Shown: positions 24,732 to 32,928 of the stretch, piece after piece
Layout of the letters: every line of letters begins with the position of its first letter
Numbering within the stretch: position 1 is the first letter of the stretch
Source of the DNA: JAEUIA01 sp038330085
GTDB lineage: Bacteria > Planctomycetota > UBA1135 > GCA-002686595
Reading direction: 5' to 3'
Assembly (NCBI GenBank): GCA_038330085.1
Contig: JBBQNP010000005.1
Span: 1-64,000, forward strand
Length of the DNA: 64,000 nt
Notes under the pieces: generated by a model
Databases searched by the model: none
What the model was told of the DNA's origin: nothing
What the model saw: only the letters and a program-made list of their open reading frames with translations
Translations under genes and position numbers: made by a program

Positions 24732-25735
24732 CAGCGCCTTTCGAGGACGAACCCTGCGAGCTCTTCGAGACCGGAGCGCGCGGCCGACTCGGGCAAGTCG
24801 GCGAGCCGCGCACGCGCGCGCTCGATCAAGCTGGTCGCGCGCGCCATGGCGTATTCTACGCCGGCGTCGAGGTCACACGCTTCGCGCAAGGCAGCCAGCC
24901 GCCGACCTTCCAACCCGGGCGTCGTGTACACGTCGCGCATGCGCGACCGCGCGCTCTCAGCAGCGTGACGGTAGGCGTGCAGCACGGGCAAGGTGATCTT
25001 GCCGTCCTCGACGTCGTTACCGACCGGCTTGCCGACCACTTGCTCGTCGCCGACGACGTCGAGGCAGTCATCGACGATCTGGAACGAGAGGCCGACCTCC
25101 CAGCCGAACTGCGCGAGCTCGTGGCCGACTTCGTCGCGTCCGCCGGGGTAGCGCGCGCCGAGCTCGCACGCGGCCGAGTACAAGCTCGCCGTCTTCGCGC
25201 CCGCGATCGACTCGTACGTGCTCTCGGGCAAGTCGAAGTCGAAGCGCTTCGTGCTCTGCTCGATCTCGCCGACGCACAAGCGGCGCGTCGTCTCGGCCAG
25301 CACGCGGCTCGCCAAGCGCGACGACAGGTCGGTCGAGAGCGCGAACGCGCGCGCATACATGAAGTCCCCGAGCAGCACCGCGATCTGGTTGTCCCAGCGC
25401 TGGTTGACCGAAGCCACGCGCCGGCGCATGCGCGCGCCGTCGAGCACGTCGTCGTGCACGAGCGTCGCGAGGTGGATCATCTCGACGATCGCCGCGACCG
25501 CCGGGTGTTCGTCGGTGCTGTTGCCGGTCGCGTCGCCGGACAAGAGCACGAGCGCACCGCGCAACTGCTTGCCGCGGAAGCGCTGCACGTGACCGGTCAT
25601 GTCCGACACGGCGGCCGAGCTCTCGAGGATCTGTTGCACGAGGATCTCGCGCATGCGCTCGAGACCCTCGGCGACGGGTGCCAGCATGCGCTCCAAGCGC
25701 GCATCGCCTTGTTCTCCGCGGGGTTTCGCGCTCAT
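24728..25735 (-). CDS. Trans-polyprenyl diphosphate synthase
   Basis: 335 aa. The first Asp-rich motif is DDVLD near residue 95 (with LVHDDVLDGARMRRR) and the second is DDCLD near 220 (FQIVDDCLDVVGDE). RGKQLRGALV near residue 55 is the substrate-binding region. It adds isopentenyl units to make a long prenyl diphosphate, most likely the side chain of a quinone, although chain length cannot be read from the sequence. It overlaps mobA upstream (ATGA) and resB downstream, which links quinone and cytochrome supply in one transcript. Confidence 0.93.
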   Translation of the reverse strand: MSAKPRGEQGDARLERMLAPVAEGLERMREILVQQILESSAAVSDMTGHVQRFRGKQLRGALVLLSGDATGNSTDEHPAVAAIVEMIHLATLVHDDVLDGARMRRRVASVNQRWDNQIAVLLGDFMYARAFALSTDLSSRLASRVLAETTRRLCVGEIEQSTKRFDFDLPESTYESIAGAKTASLYSAACELGARYPGGRDEVGHELAQFGWEVGLSFQIVDDCLDVVGDEQVVGKPVGNDVEDGKITLPVLHAYRHAAESARSRMRDVYTTPGLEGRRLAALREACDLDAGVEYAMARATSLIERARARLADLPESAARSGLEELAGFVLERRW

Positions 25736-26478
25736 GATCCGGCCCGCCTCTGCGCGCTTCTCTGCGGCGGCGCTTCACGATCGATGTGGGCCGCGTGCTC
25801 GCGCTCGCGCTCGAGGTCCTCGGGCGTGTTCACGTTGACGGCGACGTCGCGCGTTCCGCCCAGCGGATCCGCGACGCTCGGACCTGCACCTTCGATGCCC
25901 GCGCGATTCGTATGCGACCCGTTCGCGTCCGCGTCGATGACGCCGACGCGCGGCAACGTGGCGATCAGATCGCGCACGCTGAGCTCGCCGCGCTCGATCG
26001 CACCGGCGACGAACGGCAGGAGCGACGTCGACCACACCGCGCACAAGGGCTCGATGCCGCGCTCGGACCGCAGCGCACACACGTCGAGCGCGTGCTTGCG
26101 CGCGTACTGCACGAGGCGCACGAGCAGATGCTCGTCCACGCGCGGCATGTCGCATGCGAGCACGATCACGCGCCCGCGCGGTGCTGCAGCGAGCCCGGCT
26201 TCGATGCCCGACAACGGACCTCCGCCGCTCACCCGATCGCAGACCAGCGGCACGCCGAGCTCGGCGTAGCGCGCACTGGATCCGCACGCGAGGCGCACCT
26301 CGGAAGCGACGCGCCCGACGACGCGCAGCGCGCGCTCGATCAACGTGACGTCGCCGATGCGCAAGCGCGCCTTGTCGGTGCCCATGCGTGAACTCGCCCC
26401 GCCACAGAGGACGAGGCCCGACAGGCTGCCCGAAGCGCGCAAGCCGGGCCTGAGTCCGTCACCTTTGGACTGGAACAC
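25732..26478 (-). CDS. mobA: Molybdenum cofactor guanylyltransferase
   Basis: 248 aa from GTG 26478. The nucleotide-binding LVLCGGASSRMGTDKARL and the CDMPRVD metal site are the MobA signatures. It attaches GMP to molybdopterin for the DMSO-reductase class of enzymes. The open frame extends upstream over tatA in another frame, but the first plausible start before LVLCGG is the GTG at 26478. It directly precedes the polyprenyl synthase with a four-base overlap, and follows tatA by 23 bases. Many MGD enzymes are Tat substrates, so the order makes sense. Confidence 0.9.
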   Translation of the reverse strand: MFQSKGDGLRPGLRASGSLSGLVLCGGASSRMGTDKARLRIGDVTLIERALRVVGRVASEVRLACGSSARYAELGVPLVCDRVSGGGPLSGIEAGLAAAPRGRVIVLACDMPRVDEHLLVRLVQYARKHALDVCALRSERGIEPLCAVWSTSLLPFVAGAIERGELSVRDLIATLPRVGVIDADANGSHTNRAGIEGAGPSVADPLGGTRDVAVNVNTPEDLEREREHAAHIDREAPPQRSAQRRAGS

Positions 26479-26501
26479 TGCACGGCCGCCGGTCTTGGAC
26501 C

Positions 26502-26744
26502 TCAGCGGTCGTTGCGGGTCGACGTCGGCCCGTTCGAGGAAGGCGTCGAAGTCGTCGAGGAGCGCACGTCGGTCGTCGTACGCGGATCGTCCTTCGTACC
26601 TTCGGCCATGCCCTTCTTGAACTCGTTGACGCTGCTGCCCAACGACCGCGCCAGGTCGGGGAGCTTCCGCGCCCCGAACAGGATCAGGACGATGATCAGG
26701 ATGAGCACCCATTCCTGAGTGCCGATCAGAGCCAGATGAACCAT
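26502..26744 (-). CDS. tatA: Sec-independent translocase protein TatA
   Basis: 80 aa. Short N-terminus, one membrane helix (EWVLILIIVLILF), hinge FGARKLPDLARSLG, amphipathic helix ending FKKGM, then a Thr/Ser-rich polar tail. This is the TatA/E layout. It forms the pore for folded, cofactor-bearing proteins. The start ATG 26744 is the one that places the helix at the N-terminus. First gene of the minus-strand run tatA-mobA-prenyl synthase-resB-ccsA-folD. No tatC is seen in the window. Confidence 0.92.
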   Translation of the reverse strand: MVHLALIGTQEWVLILIIVLILFGARKLPDLARSLGSSVNEFKKGMAEGTKDDPRTTTDVRSSTTSTPSSNGPTSTRNDR

Positions 26745-26889
26745 GTGTTGCGCCTGTGGCCCAGGGTGTCGGTCTTCGGATGCGCACGCGGGTCCTGCCT
26801 GCGCGTTCTTTCGCTCCTGCGGAGCTCGTCCGCAAGATCGGGTTCCCGTGGGCCGACGGGTGACGTCCCGAACAGCATTCGATTCTAGA

Positions 26890-27732
26890 TCAACGGCTCT
26901 CGGGAAGCCCATCCCGCGTGGGATTCCCGTCCGAAAGGGTTTCGATCCCAGTCAGGTGCGCAGCTTTCGAGTCGAGTCGGCGCTGCGTGCGCGCATCGAA
27001 AGAGAGCTCGAGGGGATCCGGGCTGGCCAGGGTGCCTTGGGCCTTGGCTTGGACGCGCGGACCGGGTCCGACGTAAAGGTTGGCGGCGCGGAGACCGGCG
27101 CGGACGCGGACGGCGGCGCTGTAGGTCGAGAGCAAGCTGTGCGCGGACATGCGGCGGGCGATCGCGAGAAGGGTGGCGGGCTCCCACAGGTCGGGGTCGA
27201 CGCGCGGGGAGAAGGGGTCGAGGAAGACGGCGTCGAAGTGGGTGTCGGGATCGAGCGCGGCGAGGATGGAACGACCGTCGCCGAGGTGCAGGTGCAGGCG
27301 GTGACGATCGTCGAGGTCGACTTCGCCGTTCATCGTCGGGTCGAGCGCGCGAGAGAGTGCGGCGCGAACGGAGGAGTGGATGCGCTCGAGCTCGGGCATC
27401 GGTTGAGGTCCGATGGCGATCGCGGCCTCGATCACGCGCGGGTCGAGCTCGATCGTGGTGATGTCGAGCGCGATGTCGGTGCCCTCGACGGCTTCGACGG
27501 CGGCGGCGATGTTCAGACCAAGGCCGGTGCCGATGTCGAGGAGGGGAAGGTGGGTCTGATGGGCTGCACGCAGTTCGAGCGCGCGCTCGCGGATGCGACA
27601 AGCGCGGGCGTAGCGCTCGCGCGCTTGCGTCCAGGCACCTACGCGCGAGTGACAGGTCTCGCCGTGACGCGGGTGCGCGAGCGTGATCGAGCCGTCGTCG
27701 GTGACGACTTGGGTCCAAGTGGTGGAAGCCAT
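26890..27732 (-). CDS. MnmD-like tRNA methyltransferase (DUF752)
   Basis: 280 aa. A Rossmann methyltransferase with LLDIGTGLGLN as motif I, the acidic loop TTIELDPRV, and the MnmD signature LDPFSPRVDPDLW. Late motifs LLSTYSAAVRVRAGL and GPGPRVQAK match the MnmC(o)-less MnmD group, which makes mnm5(s2)U at the wobble position 34 of tRNAs. No oxidase (MnmC2) domain is present. The family also contains members of other specificity, so the exact tRNA target is inference. Confidence 0.82.
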   Translation of the reverse strand: MASTTWTQVVTDDGSITLAHPRHGETCHSRVGAWTQARERYARACRIRERALELRAAHQTHLPLLDIGTGLGLNIAAAVEAVEGTDIALDITTIELDPRVIEAAIAIGPQPMPELERIHSSVRAALSRALDPTMNGEVDLDDRHRLHLHLGDGRSILAALDPDTHFDAVFLDPFSPRVDPDLWEPATLLAIARRMSAHSLLSTYSAAVRVRAGLRAANLYVGPGPRVQAKAQGTLASPDPLELSFDARTQRRLDSKAAHLTGIETLSDGNPTRDGLPESR

Positions 27733-27747
27733 AGGGGCGGCGGCAGC

Positions 27748-27800
27748 GTGGTGTCAGGCACCCGCCGGGGGAATACCCACGGCGTGTCCCCGGCACCCCC
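27748..27800. repeat. GTGTCAGGCACC element with GC hairpin upstream of MnmD-like gene
   Basis: GTGTCAGGCACC (27751-27762) is followed by GCCGGGG (27764-27770) and CCCCGGC (27788-27794), a 7-bp stem. It lies between sucD's 3' end and the 5' end of the MnmD-like gene, both minus strand. The first string resembles the repeat cores near 12829 and 47481. A terminator for the upstream... side is possible on neither strand with a T-run, so a dispersed repeat is the better reading. Confidence 0.45.
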
Positions 27801-27811
27801 CGCCCCCTCTT

Positions 27812-28713
27812 TCAGACTGTGGCGCGCTCGAGCAACTTGGTGTCGCGCAGGGCTTGCTCCATCGTCGAGCCCATCTGCGACGGGCTCTTGCACACGCGCA
27901 CGCCTGCGGCCTCCAGCGCTTTGATCTTGTCCGCGGCGGTGCCTTGTCCGCCGGAGATGATCGCGCCCGCGTGACCCATGCGTCGACCGGGAGGAGCCGT
28001 CATGCCTGCGATGAAACCGACCATCGGCTTCTTGACGCTCTTCGCAATGAACTCGGCCGCACGCTCTTCCGCGTTCCCGCCGATCTCACCGATCATGATG
28101 ATCGCGTCTGTGTCCGCGTCCTGGTTGAACGCGTCGATGACGTCGATGAAGTTCGTGCCGTTGACCGGATCGCCGCCGATGCCGACGCACGTCGACTGGC
28201 CGATGTCGCGCGACGTGAGCTGCCACACCGCTTCGTACGTGAGCGTGCCCGAACGCGATACGACGCCGACGCGACCCTTCTTGTGGATGTAGCCGGGCAT
28301 GATGCCGATCTTGCACTCGTCGGGCGTGATGATGCCCGGGCAATTCGGCCCGATGAGGCGCGAATTGCAGCCCTTCTCGCCCAACCGTTCGCTGACCTTG
28401 ATCATGTCGAGCACCGGGATGCCCTCGGTGATCGCGACGACGAGCTCGATGCCGGCGTCGATCGCTTCGATGATCGCAGCGGCGGCGCTCGGCGGCGGGA
28501 CGTAGATCACCGTCGCGTTGCAGCCGGTCTTCTCGCGCGCCTCAGCGCACGTGCCGAACACGGGCAGGTTCAAGTGCGTCGTGCCCGCCTTCGCGGGGTT
28601 GACGCCCCCCACCATCTTCGTGCCGTACGCGATCGCCTGCTCGCTGTGGAAAGTGCCGGTTTTCCCGGTGAAACCCTGACAGATCAGCCTCGTGTTCTTG
28701 GTCACCCAGATGC

Positions 28714-28717
<4 letters not shown>
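27812..28717 (-). CDS. sucD: Succinyl-CoA ligase alpha subunit
   Basis: 301 aa. CoA-binding N-terminus (LICQGFTGKTGTFHSEQAI, with the GKTGTFH signature) and the phosphohistidine loop GHAGAIISGGQGTA with the active His near 247. It makes ATP or GTP from succinyl-CoA in the TCA cycle. Its start overlaps the sucC stop by four bases (ATGA), the usual coupled arrangement. Confidence 0.97.
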
Positions 28718-29913
<1,196 letters not shown>

Positions 29914-30002
29914 GGTGGGTGTCGGAGTCCTGCGAGCGTCGATACGAGCGAAGGAGTGTAGCGGCGAGGGCGCGGCGGGACCACGACGCGATCGGACCAC
30001 CG

Positions 30003-30058
30003 TACGGAGGCAGCCTCCGTTGTCTACTTCCGCGCAAGTAGACGACGGAGGTTGCCTC
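30003..30058. repeat. Nested inverted repeats between sucC and the dCTP deaminase gene
   Basis: Outer arms at 30007-30020 and 30045-30058 are complementary with one mismatch. Inside them GTCTACTT (30022-30029) pairs perfectly with AAGTAGAC (30036-30043). The left arm is itself palindromic and its 18 bases (30003-30020) are identical to 1177-1194. The element sits in a divergent intergenic region, so it is not a terminator for either gene. It looks like a small dispersed palindromic element. Confidence 0.7.
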
Positions 30059-30105
30059 AGTACTCTTCATTGGCGGCGCGCCTCGCAGGCTGGTTCAATC
30101 CGCGC

Positions 30106-31341
30106 GTGAACGCATCCACCTCCCCCATTGGTCGATCTAACGGCGCGCTGCTGGTCGATCACGAGCTCGAAGCGCTCTTCGGCACGGCGATCCGCGCCGC
30201 ACCGGGTGCGAGTGCACCCTCGAGCGCGCATGTGTCGCCGGCGAGCCTCGATCTGCGCCTCGGTCCGGTCGCGTGGAGGATCCGCGCCGGCTTCCTGCCC
30301 AGCAACATTCCGATCGAGCAGCGCGTGAATGAGCTCGCGCTCTCGCAGTTGTCGCTCGAAGGCGAAGGTGCCGTGCTCGAGCGCGGTCTCGCGTACCTCG
30401 TGCCGCTCGAAGAAGAGCTCGCGCTGACACCCGATCTGCGCGGACGATTCAACCCGCGCAGCTCGACCGGTCGTTGCGACATCTTCACGCGCATCCTGTG
30501 CGATCATCATGCACGCTTCGACGAAGCTCCGCCGGGTTACGCCGGCCGTCTGTGGATCGAGATCGCGCCGCTCTCGTTTCCTGTGCGCTTGAAGCGCGGC
30601 GATCGGCTCGCGCAGTTGCGCTTGTCGCGCGGCAATGCCGCGTTGAGCGAGTCCGAGTTGCGCGCCGTGCACGCGCAGACGCCGCTGTGCTTCGAAGGCG
30701 CGCGTGCGTTGACGAACGGCGAGGTCCAGATCGACGCCGAGGGCGGTCTCGCCGTGTCGGTCGGGCTGATTGGCCGCGATCCGATCGGCTGGCGCGCCGG
30801 CGCGAACACGGAGCCGGTGGAGTTCGCGCGAGAGGGTGCGCACGATCCGGTCGATTTCTGGGAGCCGCTGCACTCTCGCGACGGCCGCGCGATCCTCGCG
30901 CCGGGCAGCTTCTACATCTTCGCGAGCCGCGAGCGCCTGCGCATTCCCCCTGATCTGGCCGCCGAAATGTTGCCGATCGACGTGGGCATCGGCGAGCTGC
31001 GCAACAACTACGCCGGCTTCTTCGACAACGGGTTCGGATGGAACGACAAGACATCCGCGCAATCAAGTTCGGGCTCGTCGCGCACGCCTGCGCCGAGCAA
31101 GAGTTCAGGTGCAGGTTCGAGTGCGCCGAATTCGATGAAAGCAGGCTCTGATCTCCCCGGCACACCCGCCGTGCTCGAAGTGCGCGCGCACGACGTCCCC
31201 TTCCTCGTCGAGCACGGCCAGCCCTTTGGTCGCCTGCGATTCTTCCGCACCGGCACTCCGAAAAGGGTCTACGGCGAAGGTCGCCAAGCCAGCTACATCG
31301 ACCAGGACCTCACGCTCGCGCGCTGTTTCCGTCGGCCATGA
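30106..31341 (+). CDS. 2'-deoxycytidine 5'-triphosphate deaminase, duplicated-domain family
   Basis: 411 aa from GTG 30106; a TTG at 30052 in the same frame is an alternative. Two DCD-like halves are visible: the first has SLDLRLGPVAWRIRAGF and GRFNPRSSTGRCDIFTR, the second DPVDFWEP, APGSFYIFASRERLRIP and NNYAGFFDNGFGW. This is the long bacterial dCTP deaminase family, which feeds dUTP toward dTMP. A low-complexity Ser/Ala/Gly stretch of about 38 residues (31046-31160) splits the second half between the FGWND and VLEVRAHDVPFLVEHGQ segments; that insert looks unusual. Family membership is clear from the motifs; activity is inferred. Confidence 0.85.
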   Translation: MNASTSPIGRSNGALLVDHELEALFGTAIRAAPGASAPSSAHVSPASLDLRLGPVAWRIRAGFLPSNIPIEQRVNELALSQLSLEGEGAVLERGLAYLVPLEEELALTPDLRGRFNPRSSTGRCDIFTRILCDHHARFDEAPPGYAGRLWIEIAPLSFPVRLKRGDRLAQLRLSRGNAALSESELRAVHAQTPLCFEGARALTNGEVQIDAEGGLAVSVGLIGRDPIGWRAGANTEPVEFAREGAHDPVDFWEPLHSRDGRAILAPGSFYIFASRERLRIPPDLAAEMLPIDVGIGELRNNYAGFFDNGFGWNDKTSAQSSSGSSRTPAPSKSSGAGSSAPNSMKAGSDLPGTPAVLEVRAHDVPFLVEHGQPFGRLRFFRTGTPKRVYGEGRQASYIDQDLTLARCFRRP

Positions 31342-31934
31342 GTGACGCGCCCGGTCCGGACATCGTCGTGATCGCCGGTCCGAATGGTGCGGGAAAGTCG
31401 ACGTCGGCACCGAGGCTTCTGAGAGACACGTTTCAAATCGACGAGTTCGTCAACGCGGACCAAATCGCAGCCGGTTTATCGGGGTTCGCACCTGAACGCG
31501 TCGCATTCGCCGCCGGTCGCATCATGCTTGCGCGGCTCGAAGAGCTTGCGTCGAATCACCAGAGCTTTGCGTTCGAAACGACGCTCGCCACCCGCACGTT
31601 TCGGCCATGGCTTACGAAGCAGATCGAACGCCGCTTTCGCGTCCGGCTCGTATTCTTGTGGCTTCCGAGCACGGAGACTGCGCTCACGCGAGTTCAGGAC
31701 CGGGTCCGACGAGGTGGACACGATGTACCCGCCGACACGGTGAGGCGTCGGTACCGTCGTGGGATCGTGAACCTGGTGGAGCTCTACATTCCCATCGCGC
31801 ATTCGTGGCACGTGTACGACGCCTCGGGAACTGCGCCACGCCTCATCGTCATGGGCAAGCGAGGGCACGCCATGGACGTGCTAGACTCGGTGTCTTGGAG
31901 TTCGATCCTCCGCACTGCTCATGATCCAGCCTAA
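31338..31934 (+). CDS. Zeta-toxin-like P-loop kinase
   Basis: 198 aa. Walker A GPNGAGKST near residue 15, the FVNADQIAAGL segment, FAFETTLATRTF and the Arg-rich lid RVRRGGHDVPADTVRRRYRR are the hallmarks of the zeta-toxin/chloramphenicol-phosphotransferase-like family. Such kinases phosphorylate UDP-N-acetylglucosamine or related sugars in some systems; the substrate here is unknown. Its ATG overlaps the deaminase stop by four bases, and its 3' end overlaps the small downstream gene by 14 bases. Together with that partner it forms a probable toxin-antitoxin pair. Confidence 0.82.
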   Translation: MSDAPGPDIVVIAGPNGAGKSTSAPRLLRDTFQIDEFVNADQIAAGLSGFAPERVAFAAGRIMLARLEELASNHQSFAFETTLATRTFRPWLTKQIERRFRVRLVFLWLPSTETALTRVQDRVRRGGHDVPADTVRRRYRRGIVNLVELYIPIAHSWHVYDASGTAPRLIVMGKRGHAMDVLDSVSWSSILRTAHDPA

Positions 31935-32139
31935 AAGACCTGACATCGGTCAACTGTTCGAGAGCCGCACAGAAATCATGCACGCATTGCGTGCCGCGGC
32001 TCGCGACGCCGCCATCGAGCACAAGCGCCTCGGCATCCCGCTGGTCATCTGGCGCGACGGCAGGACCGTGCTCGTGCCGCCGGAGGAGATCGTGATCGAC
32101 GAACCCGGAAAAGGCAGCACTCGTCCGGATCGAGCCTGA
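31921..32139 (+). CDS. Small partner of the zeta-toxin-like kinase (probable antitoxin)
   Basis: 72 aa. Mostly helical N-terminus (IGQLFESRTEIMHALRAAAR), then a short beta C-terminus (IPLVIWRDGRTVLVPPEEIV). Small proteins with the IWRDG..V.VPPEE ending commonly sit next to zeta-like kinases, so an antitoxin role is likely although I cannot name the family. It overlaps the kinase gene by 14 bases. Antitoxin-second order differs from the classical epsilon-zeta operon. Confidence 0.7.
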   Translation: MIQPKRPDIGQLFESRTEIMHALRAAARDAAIEHKRLGIPLVIWRDGRTVLVPPEEIVIDEPGKGSTRPDRA

Positions 32140-32211
32140 GTGGCTCGAAGGCGTGTTCCGCGCTCCCGTGCCAATTCAGGATCGCGGCCAAGTCTCCGAG
32201 CAGCAACCGTA

Positions 32212-32586
32212 TTACCAATCGAACGCGGGCCCGCCTCGCACTCGGATGCCACCCTCATCCACCATCCACAATTGCCGATCGAGCTGCTCGCGGTGCAGTA
32301 TCTCGAGCACGCGCTGCCACGTCTGGAGCAGGTGAGGCTTGTCTTGTCGCACGAGGCGCAGAACGATGATCCCCGAGTACTCTTCGGGTGGGTGCTTGCG
32401 CACGTCGGAGAAACCCAGATCGAGCGTGATGAGTGCGCGTGACTCCTCTCGCACGACGCTGGCGATCACGTCATCCGGCCTGCCAGCCAAGCCCTGCTCG
32501 TTCACCGTTCGCGCGTCGTGATCGAGTGCGCGCAGCATTTCTGCCATCTCGTGCGGGAGGTTCTCGTCGAGCTTGAACTTCTCTAC
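32212..32586 (-). CDS. DUF5615 PIN-like protein (probable toxin), start codon unclear
   Basis: About 124 aa. The N-terminal KFKLDENLPHEMAEML and the later LITLDLGFSDVR and GIIVLRL motifs are the DUF5615 PIN-like signature with its conserved acidic residues. The family normally begins right at KFKLDEN, yet the codon just before is GTA GAG, and no ATG, GTG or TTG occurs in this frame for many codons upstream; the first in-frame ATG (MAEML) would delete the D of LDEN. The gene starts in the last codons of the DUF433 gene. It may use a rare start, need coupled reinitiation, or be broken. Confidence 0.72.
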   Translation of the reverse strand, partial: VEKFKLDENLPHEMAEMLRALDHDARTVNEQGLAGRPDDVIASVVREESRALITLDLGFSDVRKHPPEEYSGIIVLRLVRQDKPHLLQTWQRVLEILHREQLDRQLWMVDEGGIRVRGGPAFDW

Positions 32587-32822
32587 GCCGCGCCGGGCAT
32601 GAATGGGATCACGTGCTCGCGCGCCAAGTCCGCGGCATAAGCGATGGCTGCTTGGATGTCGGGACGCGTCAGCGTGGGGTAGCTCTCGATGATCTCCTCG
32701 ACGGATAGTCCGGCTGCGAGATTGTCGAGGACAATGGAGACCATGATCCGCGTGCCGCGGATGCACACGGCTCCATGGCAGATCGCGGGATCGGCTGTGA
32801 CGTGCTGTTGCCAGTTCATCAT
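32583..32822 (-). CDS. DUF433 protein (probable antitoxin)
   Basis: 79 aa from ATG 32822 (or 32819). The motif ICHGAVCIRGTRIMVSIVLDNLAAGLSVEEIIESYPTL is cut into ICHGAVCIRGTRI and LSVEEIIESYP, both diagnostic of DUF433. A winged-helix-like protein found as the antitoxin of DUF5615 toxins. The open frame runs to 33032, but that extension has no family match. The stop overlaps the start region of the DUF5615 gene on the same strand. The pair is convergent with the zeta-like kinase pair. Confidence 0.8.
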   Translation of the reverse strand: MMNWQQHVTADPAICHGAVCIRGTRIMVSIVLDNLAAGLSVEEIIESYPTLTRPDIQAAIAYAADLAREHVIPFMPGAA

Positions 32823-32928
32823 TGCGCTGGACACCCAGAGTAGCTGAGACAACGGATGTGGGCAACGCGGCTCGATCGAGTCAATACCTGCTCGAAACTG
32901 GCAGCCGCAGTTGATGTAGAGTCCCGAC

